A program made the translations under genes and the position numbers. The notes under the pieces are model-generated. The model had not been told where the DNA came from. It saw only the letters and a list, made by a program, of their open reading frames with translations, and ran no database searches. This document shows positions 1 to 10,900 of a stretch of DNA of 64,000 nt, piece by piece. Position 1 is the stretch's first letter. Every line of letters starts with the position of its first letter. The stretch spans positions 7,433,013-7,497,012 of the forward strand of contig CM067307.1 in NCBI GenBank assembly GCA_034231615.1. The letters run 5' to 3'. This DNA is from Meghimatium bilineatum. Lineage: Eukaryota > Mollusca > Gastropoda > Stylommatophora > Philomycidae.

Positions 1-483
1 GTTGAAGCCCTGATATAACCAAACTGAATTAATGTTCACGGTTTAAAAAAGTGTATCACACCATAACACATTTTACTTAACCAAATGAGATGGCCCACCA
101 ACTTTTAACTGTCAAAAATGAAATGTTTATGACACAAAAGGGAGATAACAACTACATTCTGTATTTTGCAAATGGATTGTTTGAAAGTACCAACACAATT
201 AATACTGGGATCATCAGAAATGGATGGAAAATAAGAATGAATGTCATTTATGTATTTGTATATAAATATGAATATTTAACCGTTTTCTGTAAGTACAAAT
301 ATTTGCATAAATCACTGTAGAGATGGAGGCTTTATTGGTTTATAAGCAAGGTGAAAAGGTGTCAAGGATTGACTTCATTGTTCTCTGGTTTCTCCATGTG
401 TACTGTCCCTCTCAACAAAGTGGCATAATGGCTCCCAAGAGTACCACTCATAGCATATAACCCTCAAGTGATAGTCTCCCTTC

Positions 484-507
484 CCCCCCCCCCCCCCCCC
501 CCCCCCA
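484..507 (+). repeat. Poly-C tract
   Basis: A run of about two dozen C residues on the plus strand. The flanks 1-480 hold no gene that I can recognise; a 76-codon frame at 90-320 has no known motif. Confidence 0.9.
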
Positions 508-559
508 AGGATATCTGAAAAAATTCACTTTGTAAACAAGGTGTAATGAGTCAGATTTG

Positions 560-865
560 AATCAGCAACCTCTTATGTTATATAAAACATTGATCCAATC
601 CATCATAAGCCCAACCTCCCCCGACACAAGCATACCTTTGAGATGCAAATCTTATGCCTTTGTATGTCACCTCGGTTTATCAACTGATGAGAAAATATAA
701 GCTGTTGCCAGAAAAGCTGTTCTGATACCCTTCCTGGCGGCGGGATACACCACACGAGTAATTTCTTATCTCAAGCCACTAACAATGCGCAGATTCTAAA
801 CCTGGGTTTGCTGGTCAGCAGATGAATGACTTAACACTACACCAACTTGGTTCCAGTTAGAGAGG
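560..865 (-). mobile_element. tRNA-derived SINE (minus strand)
   Basis: Read on the minus strand, 865-775 resembles a tRNA head, with an A-box-like GGTGTAGTGTTAAGTC and a B-box-like GGTTTAGAATC. It is followed by a body with GGTGTATCCCGCCGCCAGGA, of the kind seen in invertebrate SINEs. The tRNA fold is too decayed to be a working tRNA gene. Confidence 0.5.
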
Positions 866-1466
866 GATGCCACTGTAATACTATAGTGCATTCATCAATA
901 GTTGATCATTGATATTGTTGATTATCTCCATAATTACTGAGCGTATGGGCTTTATATTTTGCATGAGTGGATTATTTCATAACCAAGTTAATGATTTGTG
1001 ATTAATTATTATCTAAACTGAACACATTTAACGCAGCAGTTGCTACGAATATTGTTTTAAAGATAGAAATGATTTTATTTTATGTGGACAAAATTTGTTC
1101 CAGTAACTACTGGTATAAGCATATCTTTCACTCGCTGTAACATGGGTAAAAATGAGGTACCGGTATTTAGAATGTAATATTTTTCTTGCATTTTATAGAT
1201 ATTATATGTAACGAGATATAAAGTTTAACAGTTAAATGTTTATGAAATTGTAGTATTATTTACATTCTTGTTAATTTAAAATAAATGTAAACATACATTG
1301 TGTTTTACCATAGTCATCATCTTCGTCCTAATACGATGAACATTGTAAGTACTAGTGGTGAAATTCTGAAATCTTTGACACAAAAATTTACTGAGGTCAT
1401 GTTAGAATGTGGAGAAATTCAAAAATGTCCAGCCTTTAACATTATCAGTTCTGACCTTATGTTGGG

Positions 1467-1805
1467 CTACATCATACTAAGTTTGTAGGCAGCTACATCA
1501 TACTAAGTTTGTAGGCAGCTACATCAGACTAAGTTTGTAGGCAGCTACATCATACTAAGTTTGTAGGCAGCTACATCAGACTAAGTTTGTAGGCAGTTTG
1601 TAGTACTAACAAACTAAGTAGTAACTTAGTTTGTAGTACTAAGTAGTAATTTAGTTTGTAGTACTAACAAACTAAGGTTGCAGACTAAGTTTGTAGTACA
1701 TCAGGCTAAGTTTGTAGTACATCAGACTAAGTTTGCAGCTACATCAGACTAAGTTTGTAGGCAGCTACATCAGACTTAAGTTTGTAGGCAGCTACATCAG
1801 ACTGA
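1467..1805 (+). repeat. 26-bp minisatellite (CTACATCA..CTAAGTTTGTAGG)
   Basis: Tandem units of 26 bp with alternating CATCATACT and CATCAGACT variants run from 1467 to 1615 and again from 1730 to 1805. A rearranged middle part shows shorter units built around TTAGTTTGTAG. The stretch 871-1466 before it is AT-rich and shows nothing else. Confidence 0.9.
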
Positions 1806-1988
1806 TTTTATACCAGATTTTTTAAATACAGAATGTCACCTGCCAGATTTTTTCACACAAATGATGTTCAAATATATTTTTAATTAACATTCCAGAAAGC
1901 TATGCTTAATGAATGAATGTTACTGTTGTAGGGTCTTATTTTGATGTTCATTAATTTGTTCATTGTTAGTTGTCAGATCATCATTCAT

Positions 1989-2263
1989 GCCCATGTGTTG
2001 TCAGGTTCAAAAGGGGAGAAAGAATAGCAACACTGTTTACCTTCCATGCATGTCATAAGAGGCGACTAAGGAGGATATAGGTCAGAGTTGGCTGTACCAT
2101 CCCATTAGGGTCAAAGTAACCCAGAAACCATGCTGAAGTAGGGTGTGTGTGGACAAAAGGTGCAGATATAACAGCAAAGTTTCAAACCATGACACAACAC
2201 ATTCCATTCTCCAAAATACATCTTGCTAATCTGCAGGAGTTTGAGAATGAATACAGAAGAAGA
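1989..2263 (+). mobile_element. SINE family A copy
   Basis: About 275 bp sharing the order of blocks seen in the other family A copies: TGTTGTCAGG..AAAGGGGAG, CTTCCATGCATGTCATAAG, GGCGACTAAGGAGG, TGCAGATAT, CCATGACACAACACATTCC, GCAGGAGTTTGAGAATGAA, then an AGAAGAAGA tail. Confidence 0.8.
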
Positions 2264-2863
2264 TCATATATCATCATGGCACTCCTGACATGTCCATAGG
2301 TGCTCCGATCTCATATTCAGTGTGTCCTTCAGACTGTTCTTGTTCTGTGTTAACTCTTCTTTTGATTCCTCTATACCGCTCATTATATGTTGACTGGTTC
2401 AAGGAAATAATATCAACATCGATCTATCTATAAACCTGTAACCTGTCAGGGTCATAGGGGTATCACATTGGATGTTTCAGCACAGAGACCTCCAGTGATT
2501 TCTATCTTTAACGATACGGATAAGTGAGGAAAAATCTTGTCTTGTCCAGTCCTTGATGTTGTTTGTCCATGCTTTTATTTGTCCTCCTCTGCTTCTCCAC
2601 AGTTCCCTGCAGTATTGTTTTTGACAAGAAATCATGCAAGGATAACTGGAGATGAGATGGCCACCACCAACTACACTTTTTGCCCACTAAAATACTACTG
2701 TAATAGGAACATAATAAACTTTACAAGCCATAAATCATGATATGATATTGTAAGGAAGTGAACAGGAGAACAATAAATAGATGGAATAGAAATAGTAGCC
2801 AAGAAGGGATTGCAGATGCCGGGGAATGAGATATCCTTGGGTATTGGAGTGCATTCTTGTGCA

Positions 2864-3115
2864 GTTTCACATTAGGATCCTTAATATAATAGTAATAATG
2901 GTTTTAGAGGTTCAGCATTGGAGATATCAGCATAGAAAAGTCTTCCAAATCAGCTATTCAGATAAAGTGTAGAAACATCCTGGCTGGACCAGTTATTGAT
3001 TTGTCAATAAAAGATTTTCTGTTAACACCTATTGTCCTTCCACCCTCAACTGATCCTTGCAAACAGTTTTAGAAAATGAGTCATGTTTTGTGATATTACA
3101 TGTTCAAACCAAAGA
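2864..3115 (+). repeat. Dispersed repeat shared with 54720-54945
   Basis: The stretch ending ATTTTAGAAAATGAGTC-like at about 3070-3085 matches the sequence around 54895-54935, including a shared CCTTCYACCCTC block and CCTTGCAAA. It is an old interspersed repeat of unknown class. From 3120 to 5150 I see no gene, only AT-rich DNA, a C-run near 3270 and loose repeats of ATTTCATGTAAA between 4360 and 4565. Confidence 0.5.
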
Positions 3116-5149
3116 AATTTACGTAGTTTAACTGCGTAGCAGAATAGGAGTGTCTCAGGCTATTGGATTAAACCCTTCCAGAAAATCCAGAGGGGAGACC
3201 CTAAGTTAGTCGATGGTGTATTAACTCATCCCATACGTAACATGATATATCGTGAAAGAGAAACTCCTCCCCCCCCCCCTTTTCGGACATATCCATGATG
3301 TATCGGTCTTGCAGATATGCCATCTAAATTTGCTTCGTTTGGATCGTAAATGACAAGTATTAACTTATTTAGCTGTTTAAACTTTAGAAATCTGGCTAAT
3401 GAAAAGAAACCATTGTTACTGTATGATTAGATGCGTGACATATTTATTTCAAATTAAAATTCAGACAAGGTAGGTTCAACTTTCCTGAAATTAACAAAAT
3501 GGTTTCATGTTCCACTAGCAAGAGAGCTCAAACATTTAGCAAACATCTAGCTTTATTATTCTTTGAGTTGTATAATTTATAATTGGAGAAGTTATTTCAA
3601 GTGAAGGGAAATAACAGTGTTTTTTATATTGACAGTGGAGATTATGAACACGTTGACAATAGGAAAAGAAATAGGCCTAGAACAAATATGTAAGAACTAA
3701 AACTGTTCCCACTACTATTGTTTCTGAAGAATCAGATAGGCCTAGTGACAGCAATGATAATCTTGCACTACGTTATACAGAAAATAGAGTTAATGATAAT
3801 ATTAAGTGGAATAAAGCTCAACTTTGGAAATCCAATACGAGGGAATATTTAGTAAATTTCGCAATATTTTGTTCGGTTCTGAAATTCGACTTGGCATAAA
3901 ACACTAGGCAGTGTTTTAATCAAACATTATGATTAGTAAATGGACAGTCAAGGCATCTACTTTTGAGGGCGAGTAGAACAAAATGAATGACCAAAAAAAT
4001 TTCTGTTTATCTAACATTCCTGTTTGTGGTGTAATTTTTTTATTTATGTTGTTACAATACTTATATTTTATAGTGTATATGGATTCCATATTCAATTATC
4101 TTTCTTTTGATACCTTATATGACCTTCAATAACTAATACTTATTCTACTGGAAACTTGCACCTAAATCATGTTGTGGTTCAAACATTTAGCCTAAAATTA
4201 TGTCCAAACCCCAGGAATAATTCCATCCTGAAAGAGTTAAACTGTCTTCTAACATCTCCAGCAGTTCTTGTATATTACAGAAAATTGGTGATCAGGGGCT
4301 GCAGTAATACTGTCCACCTCATGGCAAGTGTCTTTTACTTATCATACAAAAAATTTAGCAAATATTTCATGAAAACTTGTATGTGTGACTTACATAACAC
4401 AATTATTATTTCATATTAGCATAATATGTCTTCACGCATGCACACACACACACATTCATTTCATGTAAATTTATGTACGTGTATTTACAGAGAGAAACCA
4501 AATATTTTATGTAAACGGGTATGTGTAGCTTATATAAATTGCCAAATATTTCATGTAAACACATTTGTATTACAGCAAATACAAAATATATATGTCAACT
4601 TTGAAATGTGTTGTACTGTTTAAATATTTCAACTATATGTGTGGTTTCTGCATCATGGTTTACTTTTCTCAGACACATTTTACTAGAGACGTAAACTTGC
4701 AAAGAAAAACATACAGAACTCTGGCAAAAAATATAAATTACGGGATAATGAAATTGTGTGAATGGCCTCAAGGCATATGAAAACGCACGATGAAGCTTTG
4801 AGCAAAAGGTTTTTATCAAAAACACAATATAGTATACAAGTGAAGAAGAGCACTGCCTATGATCATATGACAATACTGAATGAGAATATATATGCTGGAG
4901 AGAGATGAATAATAAGTGGTAATGCATAAACTGAAGGAAAAATGATGATACTTTCCCAGTTAAAGGGTCTACATTAACATTTTTCATCAAAGAAATTCTG
5001 AAATTTTTCATCTGCATCAATCTGAAATTTTATGACATCACTAACTGCTGGATGCCCTAGATACAAAATTGCTAACTAATTGTAAGTTTGTTAGAGATGT
5101 TTGTAGAAAGTTTATTACAGTCACGAGGACTGCAACCAGATTTGACGAT

Positions 5150-5240
5150 GTGTGCTCCACCCATACAACCACAGTAAATTAAATATCTCTTCTCCTAACC
5201 ACTGATCAGTAATTATAGACAAGGGAAATAATTACGGGAA
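5150..5240 (+). repeat. MITE-like repeat, inverted copy at 19675-19765
   Basis: The sequence containing CTGATCAGTAATTATAGACA and AGGGAAATAATTACGGG occurs in reverse complement at about 19675-19765. Both copies sit in otherwise empty DNA. The class is unknown; the GGGAAATAATT motif also appears in the foldback element at 56273-56708. Confidence 0.55.
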
Positions 5241-5698
5241 TAATATTGTCTAAATTTCATTTCTCTTTCCATTAAAAAGGTAGACTTGTTTACTGGGAAT
5301 GAACCAAAATGACAAAATAAAACAAACGGATTTATTTTGTCCTGCTACCTAACTCCAATAATTCTACTTAGGCACCGCATATGAAAACTGTTTAGTCGTC
5401 TCTTATGGTGCATATATGTGTCCTCTGTTTCACTGCCATAGCAGAGGATGCTGAGAACACAAAGTCTGGTAAAAATGTTGCTTAGTGATTACGGTTGTGT
5501 ATTAACAAATGTACTTACAAATCAGTCAACATACAATAAATCATTGTAACACAGAATTAACATTGTAATATCACATTCCTTGAACAGAAGAGAATTGGTG
5601 TCTGCCCCATGCATTTGTATTAGGCACTGAAGGAACATATTTTTACTATGATCTGATCACAGTATTATATGGTCTCTGTCATAAGTGATATGGACTTA

Positions 5699-5790
5699 GG
5701 GTGTAACTCTTCAGAAATGGAGGGTGTAACTCTTCAGAAATGGAGGGTGTAACTCTTCAGAAATGGAGGGTGTAACTCTTCAGAAATGGA
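5699..5790 (+). repeat. 23-bp tandem repeat, 4 copies
   Basis: Four adjacent copies of a 23-bp unit that begins GGGTGTAACTCTTCAGAAAT. The following 5790-6880 holds no recognisable gene. Confidence 0.95.
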
Positions 5791-6889
5791 ATGTTGCATT
5801 GTTCAATGAACTGTACATCTATCTTATACAAGGTACTATACAAAAAGGTTATACAGTTCATGTTATTTGCACAGGATTGAATAGTGTCAGATATAAATCA
5901 AAATTAACCAGAAATATTTCAGTTTCTTTGGGGAGTTGCAATAGTGTACTATGTAACTTGTGGTTGCAAGAACTCGTGGGGTTGACTAGCCACCAGGAAA
6001 TGAGTCAAGGTAATACAAAATATGAACCAGCATCATAGCACACAGTTTCCCATAAGTGCTCAGCTGCCTAGGCAAAGGTTGACTAGAAACTCTAAATAGC
6101 ATCACAGTAGCAAAGATGTGCAATTCCTCAAACTTACCAGAGCATGAGCCCCAGTACACTACTTTATGTTGGCTGGGTTAACCTTGGGAATAACTTTTAT
6201 TTAAAACTATGAATAATTATTCAAAATCCAGGTGTGCAAGTTAAGAGTCAAATGACGTAACATTACACCGCTGTGGATTCTAAGAAATGGGTATTAAGTC
6301 TCATGGTCTGTGATGGTTGAAGAGTCAGTGTCAAATCAAGTCACCGAAAATGATCACTCAATATCTCAGTATTTGCCGTATCATGTTTATTACTTCATTC
6401 TTCATTGAACATTCTTGCCCAAACTTCTAATGGTAGTATCACTTACAGAATTGTTGAACACCCAATAACTACTGCAGGCATAAAACAAATACAGTGAAAT
6501 CTTTCTATAGATCATACATAAATAGAAAATTTCTCCTTTTAAATACACTTTTCAAAATCCCCAATTACCAGTATATTTATTCTTGATTGTTTATACTGTT
6601 ATTACATACATATTCCAGCAGCCCTGATCATGTTGTTATAATGAGATATTACTGTATAACACTGACCAAGTAGTTATAATGAGATTTTACTGCATAACAA
6701 AATAGAATATGTATGTTGTCAAAGGATAGATGCATTAAATTGACATCCACAAAGCCATGTTGATGAGCCATGACTACAGAGTAACAGAAGTGACTTTCTA
6801 AGAAAGTCCTTGTACTGTATTTATCTTTGATGATGCTAATGATACTAGAATCCTAATTGAGTATGATATTGTCACTGATTTTCTCTAGC

Positions 6890-7310
6890 GTTGCACGTTC
6901 CAGTAGACTGTTTTACTCAATGTTGCTATATGGTGCAATGCTACGAGCTGCACAGTATTCTACTCCAGAAGGAGTACCTGGACATATGGATGTTAGGGGA
7001 AATGAAAGAGAAGACAGAATTACTAGCATGGCCACAATGAATAGTAGTAGTTCAATGGACCATGCTGATATTTTGAATGCAATCATGGAGTTGGAAGATA
7101 TGGGGTGTATTTCTCCTTCTCTATCTATGGCTAGAATACAGGACCTGGTATTTGAAGTGTGGCATTTCAAGAAACGAGCTGCATATAGGAATCAAAAGAG
7201 TTATCAACCAACACGGAACCGGAACAGTCAGTTACGACATGCTAAAAGAAATATTTTATATGAGATCAGAACACGAGTGCCATGATGATGATGATCTATG
7301 ACTAACTCCA
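6890..7310 (+). pseudogene. Non-LTR retrotransposon 3' coding relic (RNase H end)
   Basis: A frame reads GVPGHMDVRGNEREDRITSM, the end of an RNase H domain (the conserved form is GH..VRGNE.AD..A). After a frameshift it ends SEHECHDDDDL and a stop. The same C-terminal arrangement, with TGTVS and a CPxC-DDD end, is found at 53760-54160, so both are copies of one family. It is broken and 5' truncated. Confidence 0.7.
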
Positions 7311-7499
7311 GAGGGAACATTGCCGTGGTCATCTTGCAATGTTGAGGTATTCTGTAGAAAGAAGGGCTGATTCCAGTAGTCCAAACTCAGATAAATACAT
7401 TTGTTTCATATTCTTTCAGACAAATGTGTTAGAAATTGAACACATACACAAACCAGACAATAAATAATAAAAACTTATAAGCAGACCAACATTTCTAAT

Positions 7500-7562
7500 T
7501 CAATGCATGGTCAATGATCCAGCGGTCTATGGGCTTGTGCAGTTTGACCCATGTACCAAATC
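7500..7562 (-). mobile_element. LINE 3' end fragment
   Basis: The minus-strand motif AGACCGCTGGATCA preceded by AAGCCCAT matches the 3' end of the LINE at 48290-48935 and the minus copies at 20088-20165 and 34330-34392. Confidence 0.55.
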
Positions 7563-7606
7563 CATCCAGGCAAAGATTTTGTCCTGCTACCAGAAAGAGA
7601 TAATAT

Positions 7607-7612
7607 TTTATT
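7607..7612 (-). terminator. Candidate polyadenylation signal of the acyltransferase gene
   Basis: An AATAAA hexamer on the minus strand lies about 225 bp after the stop codon. It is the first such hexamer I see downstream of the stop. Whether it is used is unknown. Confidence 0.4.
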
Positions 7613-7629
7613 TTTAATTATTGACCCAA

Positions 7630-7824
7630 TTACATAACACTTTCTTGCAGTAAGGAATGGTCATTGCCAGAATAAAATGGGATCTCCACAGCACATATCA
7701 CATCTCCCTTTTCTGTTAGTGAGTAAAATGCATCTAAATACAAATCTCTATGAGCTTCAAAGTAGTCTATCTTGTTCAGCTCATGAAAATGTATGACATC
7801 AATTTTAATTCCAAACAAAATCAC
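7630..7824 (-). other. Open frame inside the acyltransferase 3' UTR region
   Basis: A 64-codon frame lies just after the stop of the acyltransferase gene on the same strand and before the candidate AATAAA. It reads FHELNKIDYFEAHRDLYLDA in its middle. I recognise no family and suspect it is a chance frame, but its composition is less repetitive than its surroundings. Confidence 0.15.
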
Positions 7825-7836
7825 ACTTGATCTAGT

Positions 7837-7956
7837 TCAAACAGTTTGTTCTCCGATTCGCTCCGAGGAAGATTGCTGTTTCTTAAAGACTTTTTTCTCC
7901 CTGGCGCTGTGTTTTGTCAACCACCCAGTCTGACGCTGTTCTGTTTCTAGGAAACC
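7837..7956 (-). CDS. Acyltransferase exon 12: C-terminus and stop
   Basis: This exon encodes the final 39 residues, from [14 protein letters not shown] to SERIGEQTV, and a TGA at 7839-7837. It follows TTGTTGCAG and is in phase 0 with exon 11. The tail is basic and not conserved in a way I recognise. Confidence 0.85.
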   Translation of the reverse strand, partial: GFLETEQRQTGWLTKHSAREKKVFKKQQSSSERIGEQTV

Positions 7957-10900
7957 CTGCAACAATAATGTATTCTATATTCAAACATATCATAGTACGC
8001 TAGTCAAACATCACAATAAGCTAGTCAAACATATCACAGTCCTACAGGAATGTAATTTTCATAAGTATAAACTGTCCATGTTTTGTTGGGCCCAAAAGGT
8101 GCTGTCCATAATTTCTGTCAACAATTTTTGACCATACTTCTACCCATTTGTCAACAAGTCAAAAATTGAGGTTACGAAATAAATATATTTTTTATTTCAC
8201 ATGTAACATTTTTTTTTTCAAATTCAAACAATTTAATTGTTGTATAATAACAGTGTTGCTGAGATCACCTTTTGTCAACAGCATAGTTCCTCAAGAAAGT
8301 CACAGCAAAGTTCCTCAAGAAAGTCTTAACACTTTATTGACCAATTTCGACTATCATTGAATTTCCAGTATATGTTCTTATTGAACGAATTCAACGATAG
8401 TCAATGTGCTATTATGCTTCATTAATATTGCAATTGCAGCGATAATATTACTAATAATAGCTCAGCTGGGATAATACATCATTCCAACATGGCTGCACCA
8501 ATGAAATATGTTCTTTCAACTTTAGATAGGAGTTAATTATTTAATAAATCTCAATTTTAGACATGTAAATTTACATAATATTAATGTCAAATTAATAATA
8601 ATAATCAAATTAATGTCAAACCATGCCCAGCATTATAATAATGATGATTTAGTTCTTTAAAAAACTCTGGGCCTTTCAAATGCATTCATAACTGCCAAAG
8701 ATGGATGTGTCAGGCCATTGGCGCAAATAAAATGGTGACATAATGTATTTCCATTCTCTGGACTACATCCTGCTGGAAATCATGTAGGACCATTGTCCTC
8801 TACAAGAAAGATACAGCGGGAGTTTGAGAATGAACGCTGAAGAAGAAGAAATGCATGCATAAAAAAGTAAAAGTTTTTTACAATACTTTCCCTCAACAGA
8901 TATGCATGATAACCAGGGGCCCTGTACAAGTATAAACATAAGAAAGTACACATGCATGTAAATAAATGCTTCAATCCCAGTTGTCGGGCCTAATTTCGCA
9001 CTTTTTAATAAATCTACACCAACCCAAAATTTTAAGTAATTTTTTAAGTGTTGTCACGCACAATTAGGCTACTTTTAGATTTTGTAATTTTAAAGGGTTT
9101 TAATTTGTGTGTATTTTATGAAAGCATTTGGAAGGATGAGTGTAAACGCTCCAAAAATTAATTGTTTGCATTCAGTGTGTCCAGGCATTCTGATGTGGAA
9201 ACTAATAAACAGTAGAGTTACTGAAGACAGTAAAGTCTAAGCAGAAAACAAGGAGCTCAATGAATGATGAGAGGATTTTGATATTCTACTAAATTTTCAG
9301 TGGGCGGATATCAATTGCGGGCAGAGGGTTTGCTATGTTAGGCCTACATTAAACAGAAGTTAAAAGTGTTTATATTATTTGCCCCTCCTCCCTTCTGGCT
9401 TCATCAACACATGGGCACAGGGAAATAAATGAATTTGAAAATTGTTCACTCTCTTCTTTCACTACTAACCAGTATCCATCCAGCTACTTTTTTGGATACT
9501 TTGAAAAAAGTCAGTTCGGGTGTTTGGGCTACTTTTAGACAGCCGAGCCATGGGTTTTGTCAGAACTATCTGGCAACAATGGGTCCAGTTAATTTCTGCT
9601 GACACAATGACTGCCGTATCAATGCTGAAAAAGCCTTCTACTGTAAAGATACAGTACGATTTTTACAGAAGCGAGAAGTGGCCCCTGATACAAAGTTATG
9701 CACACAGGGACATGCTACGACCTCAATGTACTACGCTGAATGAAGGATTCACTGGAAGTGTACTGTTAGAAAACACTAGCAGCGGATTGAGCTGAAGTCC
9801 AACACATCTGTTTTTCAAGAGAATCCCAGCCGTAAAGACTTCCGATTTTGCTTTAGCTGGACTTACCAGATGACTTCTGCCAAGTGGTGCAAACGTGAGC
9901 TGCAGATGAGAAAGAATACAGTGGTGGAGTGGAATTCGTATATCCATGAGCTGTGTGCATGTACAGCCTTCTACAACTACCACAATGTCACATCAGAGGA
10001 GAGGACAAGATCACAGAAATTGACAAGAACCTATTCTCCAAGCGAAAGGCAAACACGGGCAGAGTTTTACAACAGCAGTGGGTCTTTGGAAGTCTGTGTC
10101 GTGAGACAAGGGAGGTGTTCCTGCTGCCGGTGGAGAACAGACATGCCGACACCCTACTGAGGGCAATAGTGGAGAATGTGGAGCCTGGATTCATTATATT
10201 CTCGGACTGTTGGAGAGACTATAAATGACTGAGATCGAGAGAGCCGGTTTTGCGCACCTGACAGTTAACCACAGGTACAACTTTGTCGACCCAGCTACTG
10301 GGGCGGGGGCCCACACGTAAACAGTGGAACGAATGTGGGGAAGTGGCCGTGCACAAGTATATAAAAAAACAAAGTTCAAAAGCATATAGAAAGAAACCAA
10401 CATTCCCTCACCTTAATTGCTGATCCAACACCATTCAAGTCAAGCAGGAAAGTATCATGTCCATATATGGAGTTCAATTCATAGAATGTTACTTGCCCAT
10501 TTCCTGATTGGATAAATCACAATTATTAGATGATATAACAAGTCACATGAAGCTATAATAGTTAATAATTAAGAGTGCAGAAATCATAAGACTAGATAAA
10601 TCAGATTTTTAAAAATCATGAGACTTGGTAAATCAAGAATGAAAAAGACTGGATAAATCAATATTTAACAAATCAAAAGACTGGATAAATCAATATTTAA
10701 CAAATCAAAAGATTGGATAAATCAAGATTGAACAAACTATAAGATTAGACAAATGAAGATTGAACAAACTAAAAGACTGGATAAATCAAGATTGACAAAC
10801 TATAAGATTAGACAAATGAAGATTGAACAAACTAAAAGACTGGATAAATCAAGATTGACAAACTATAAGATTAGACAAATGAAGATTGAACAAACTAAAA

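Noticed and set aside
775..865. tRNA gene on the minus strand
   Set aside because: A- and B-box-like words are present but the stems do not pair well and a SINE body follows; the same holds at 11795-11886, 40463-40540 and 60951.
4595..5020. A 141-codon minus-strand frame
   Set aside because: AT-rich, no recognisable motif, no splice or homology support; probably chance.
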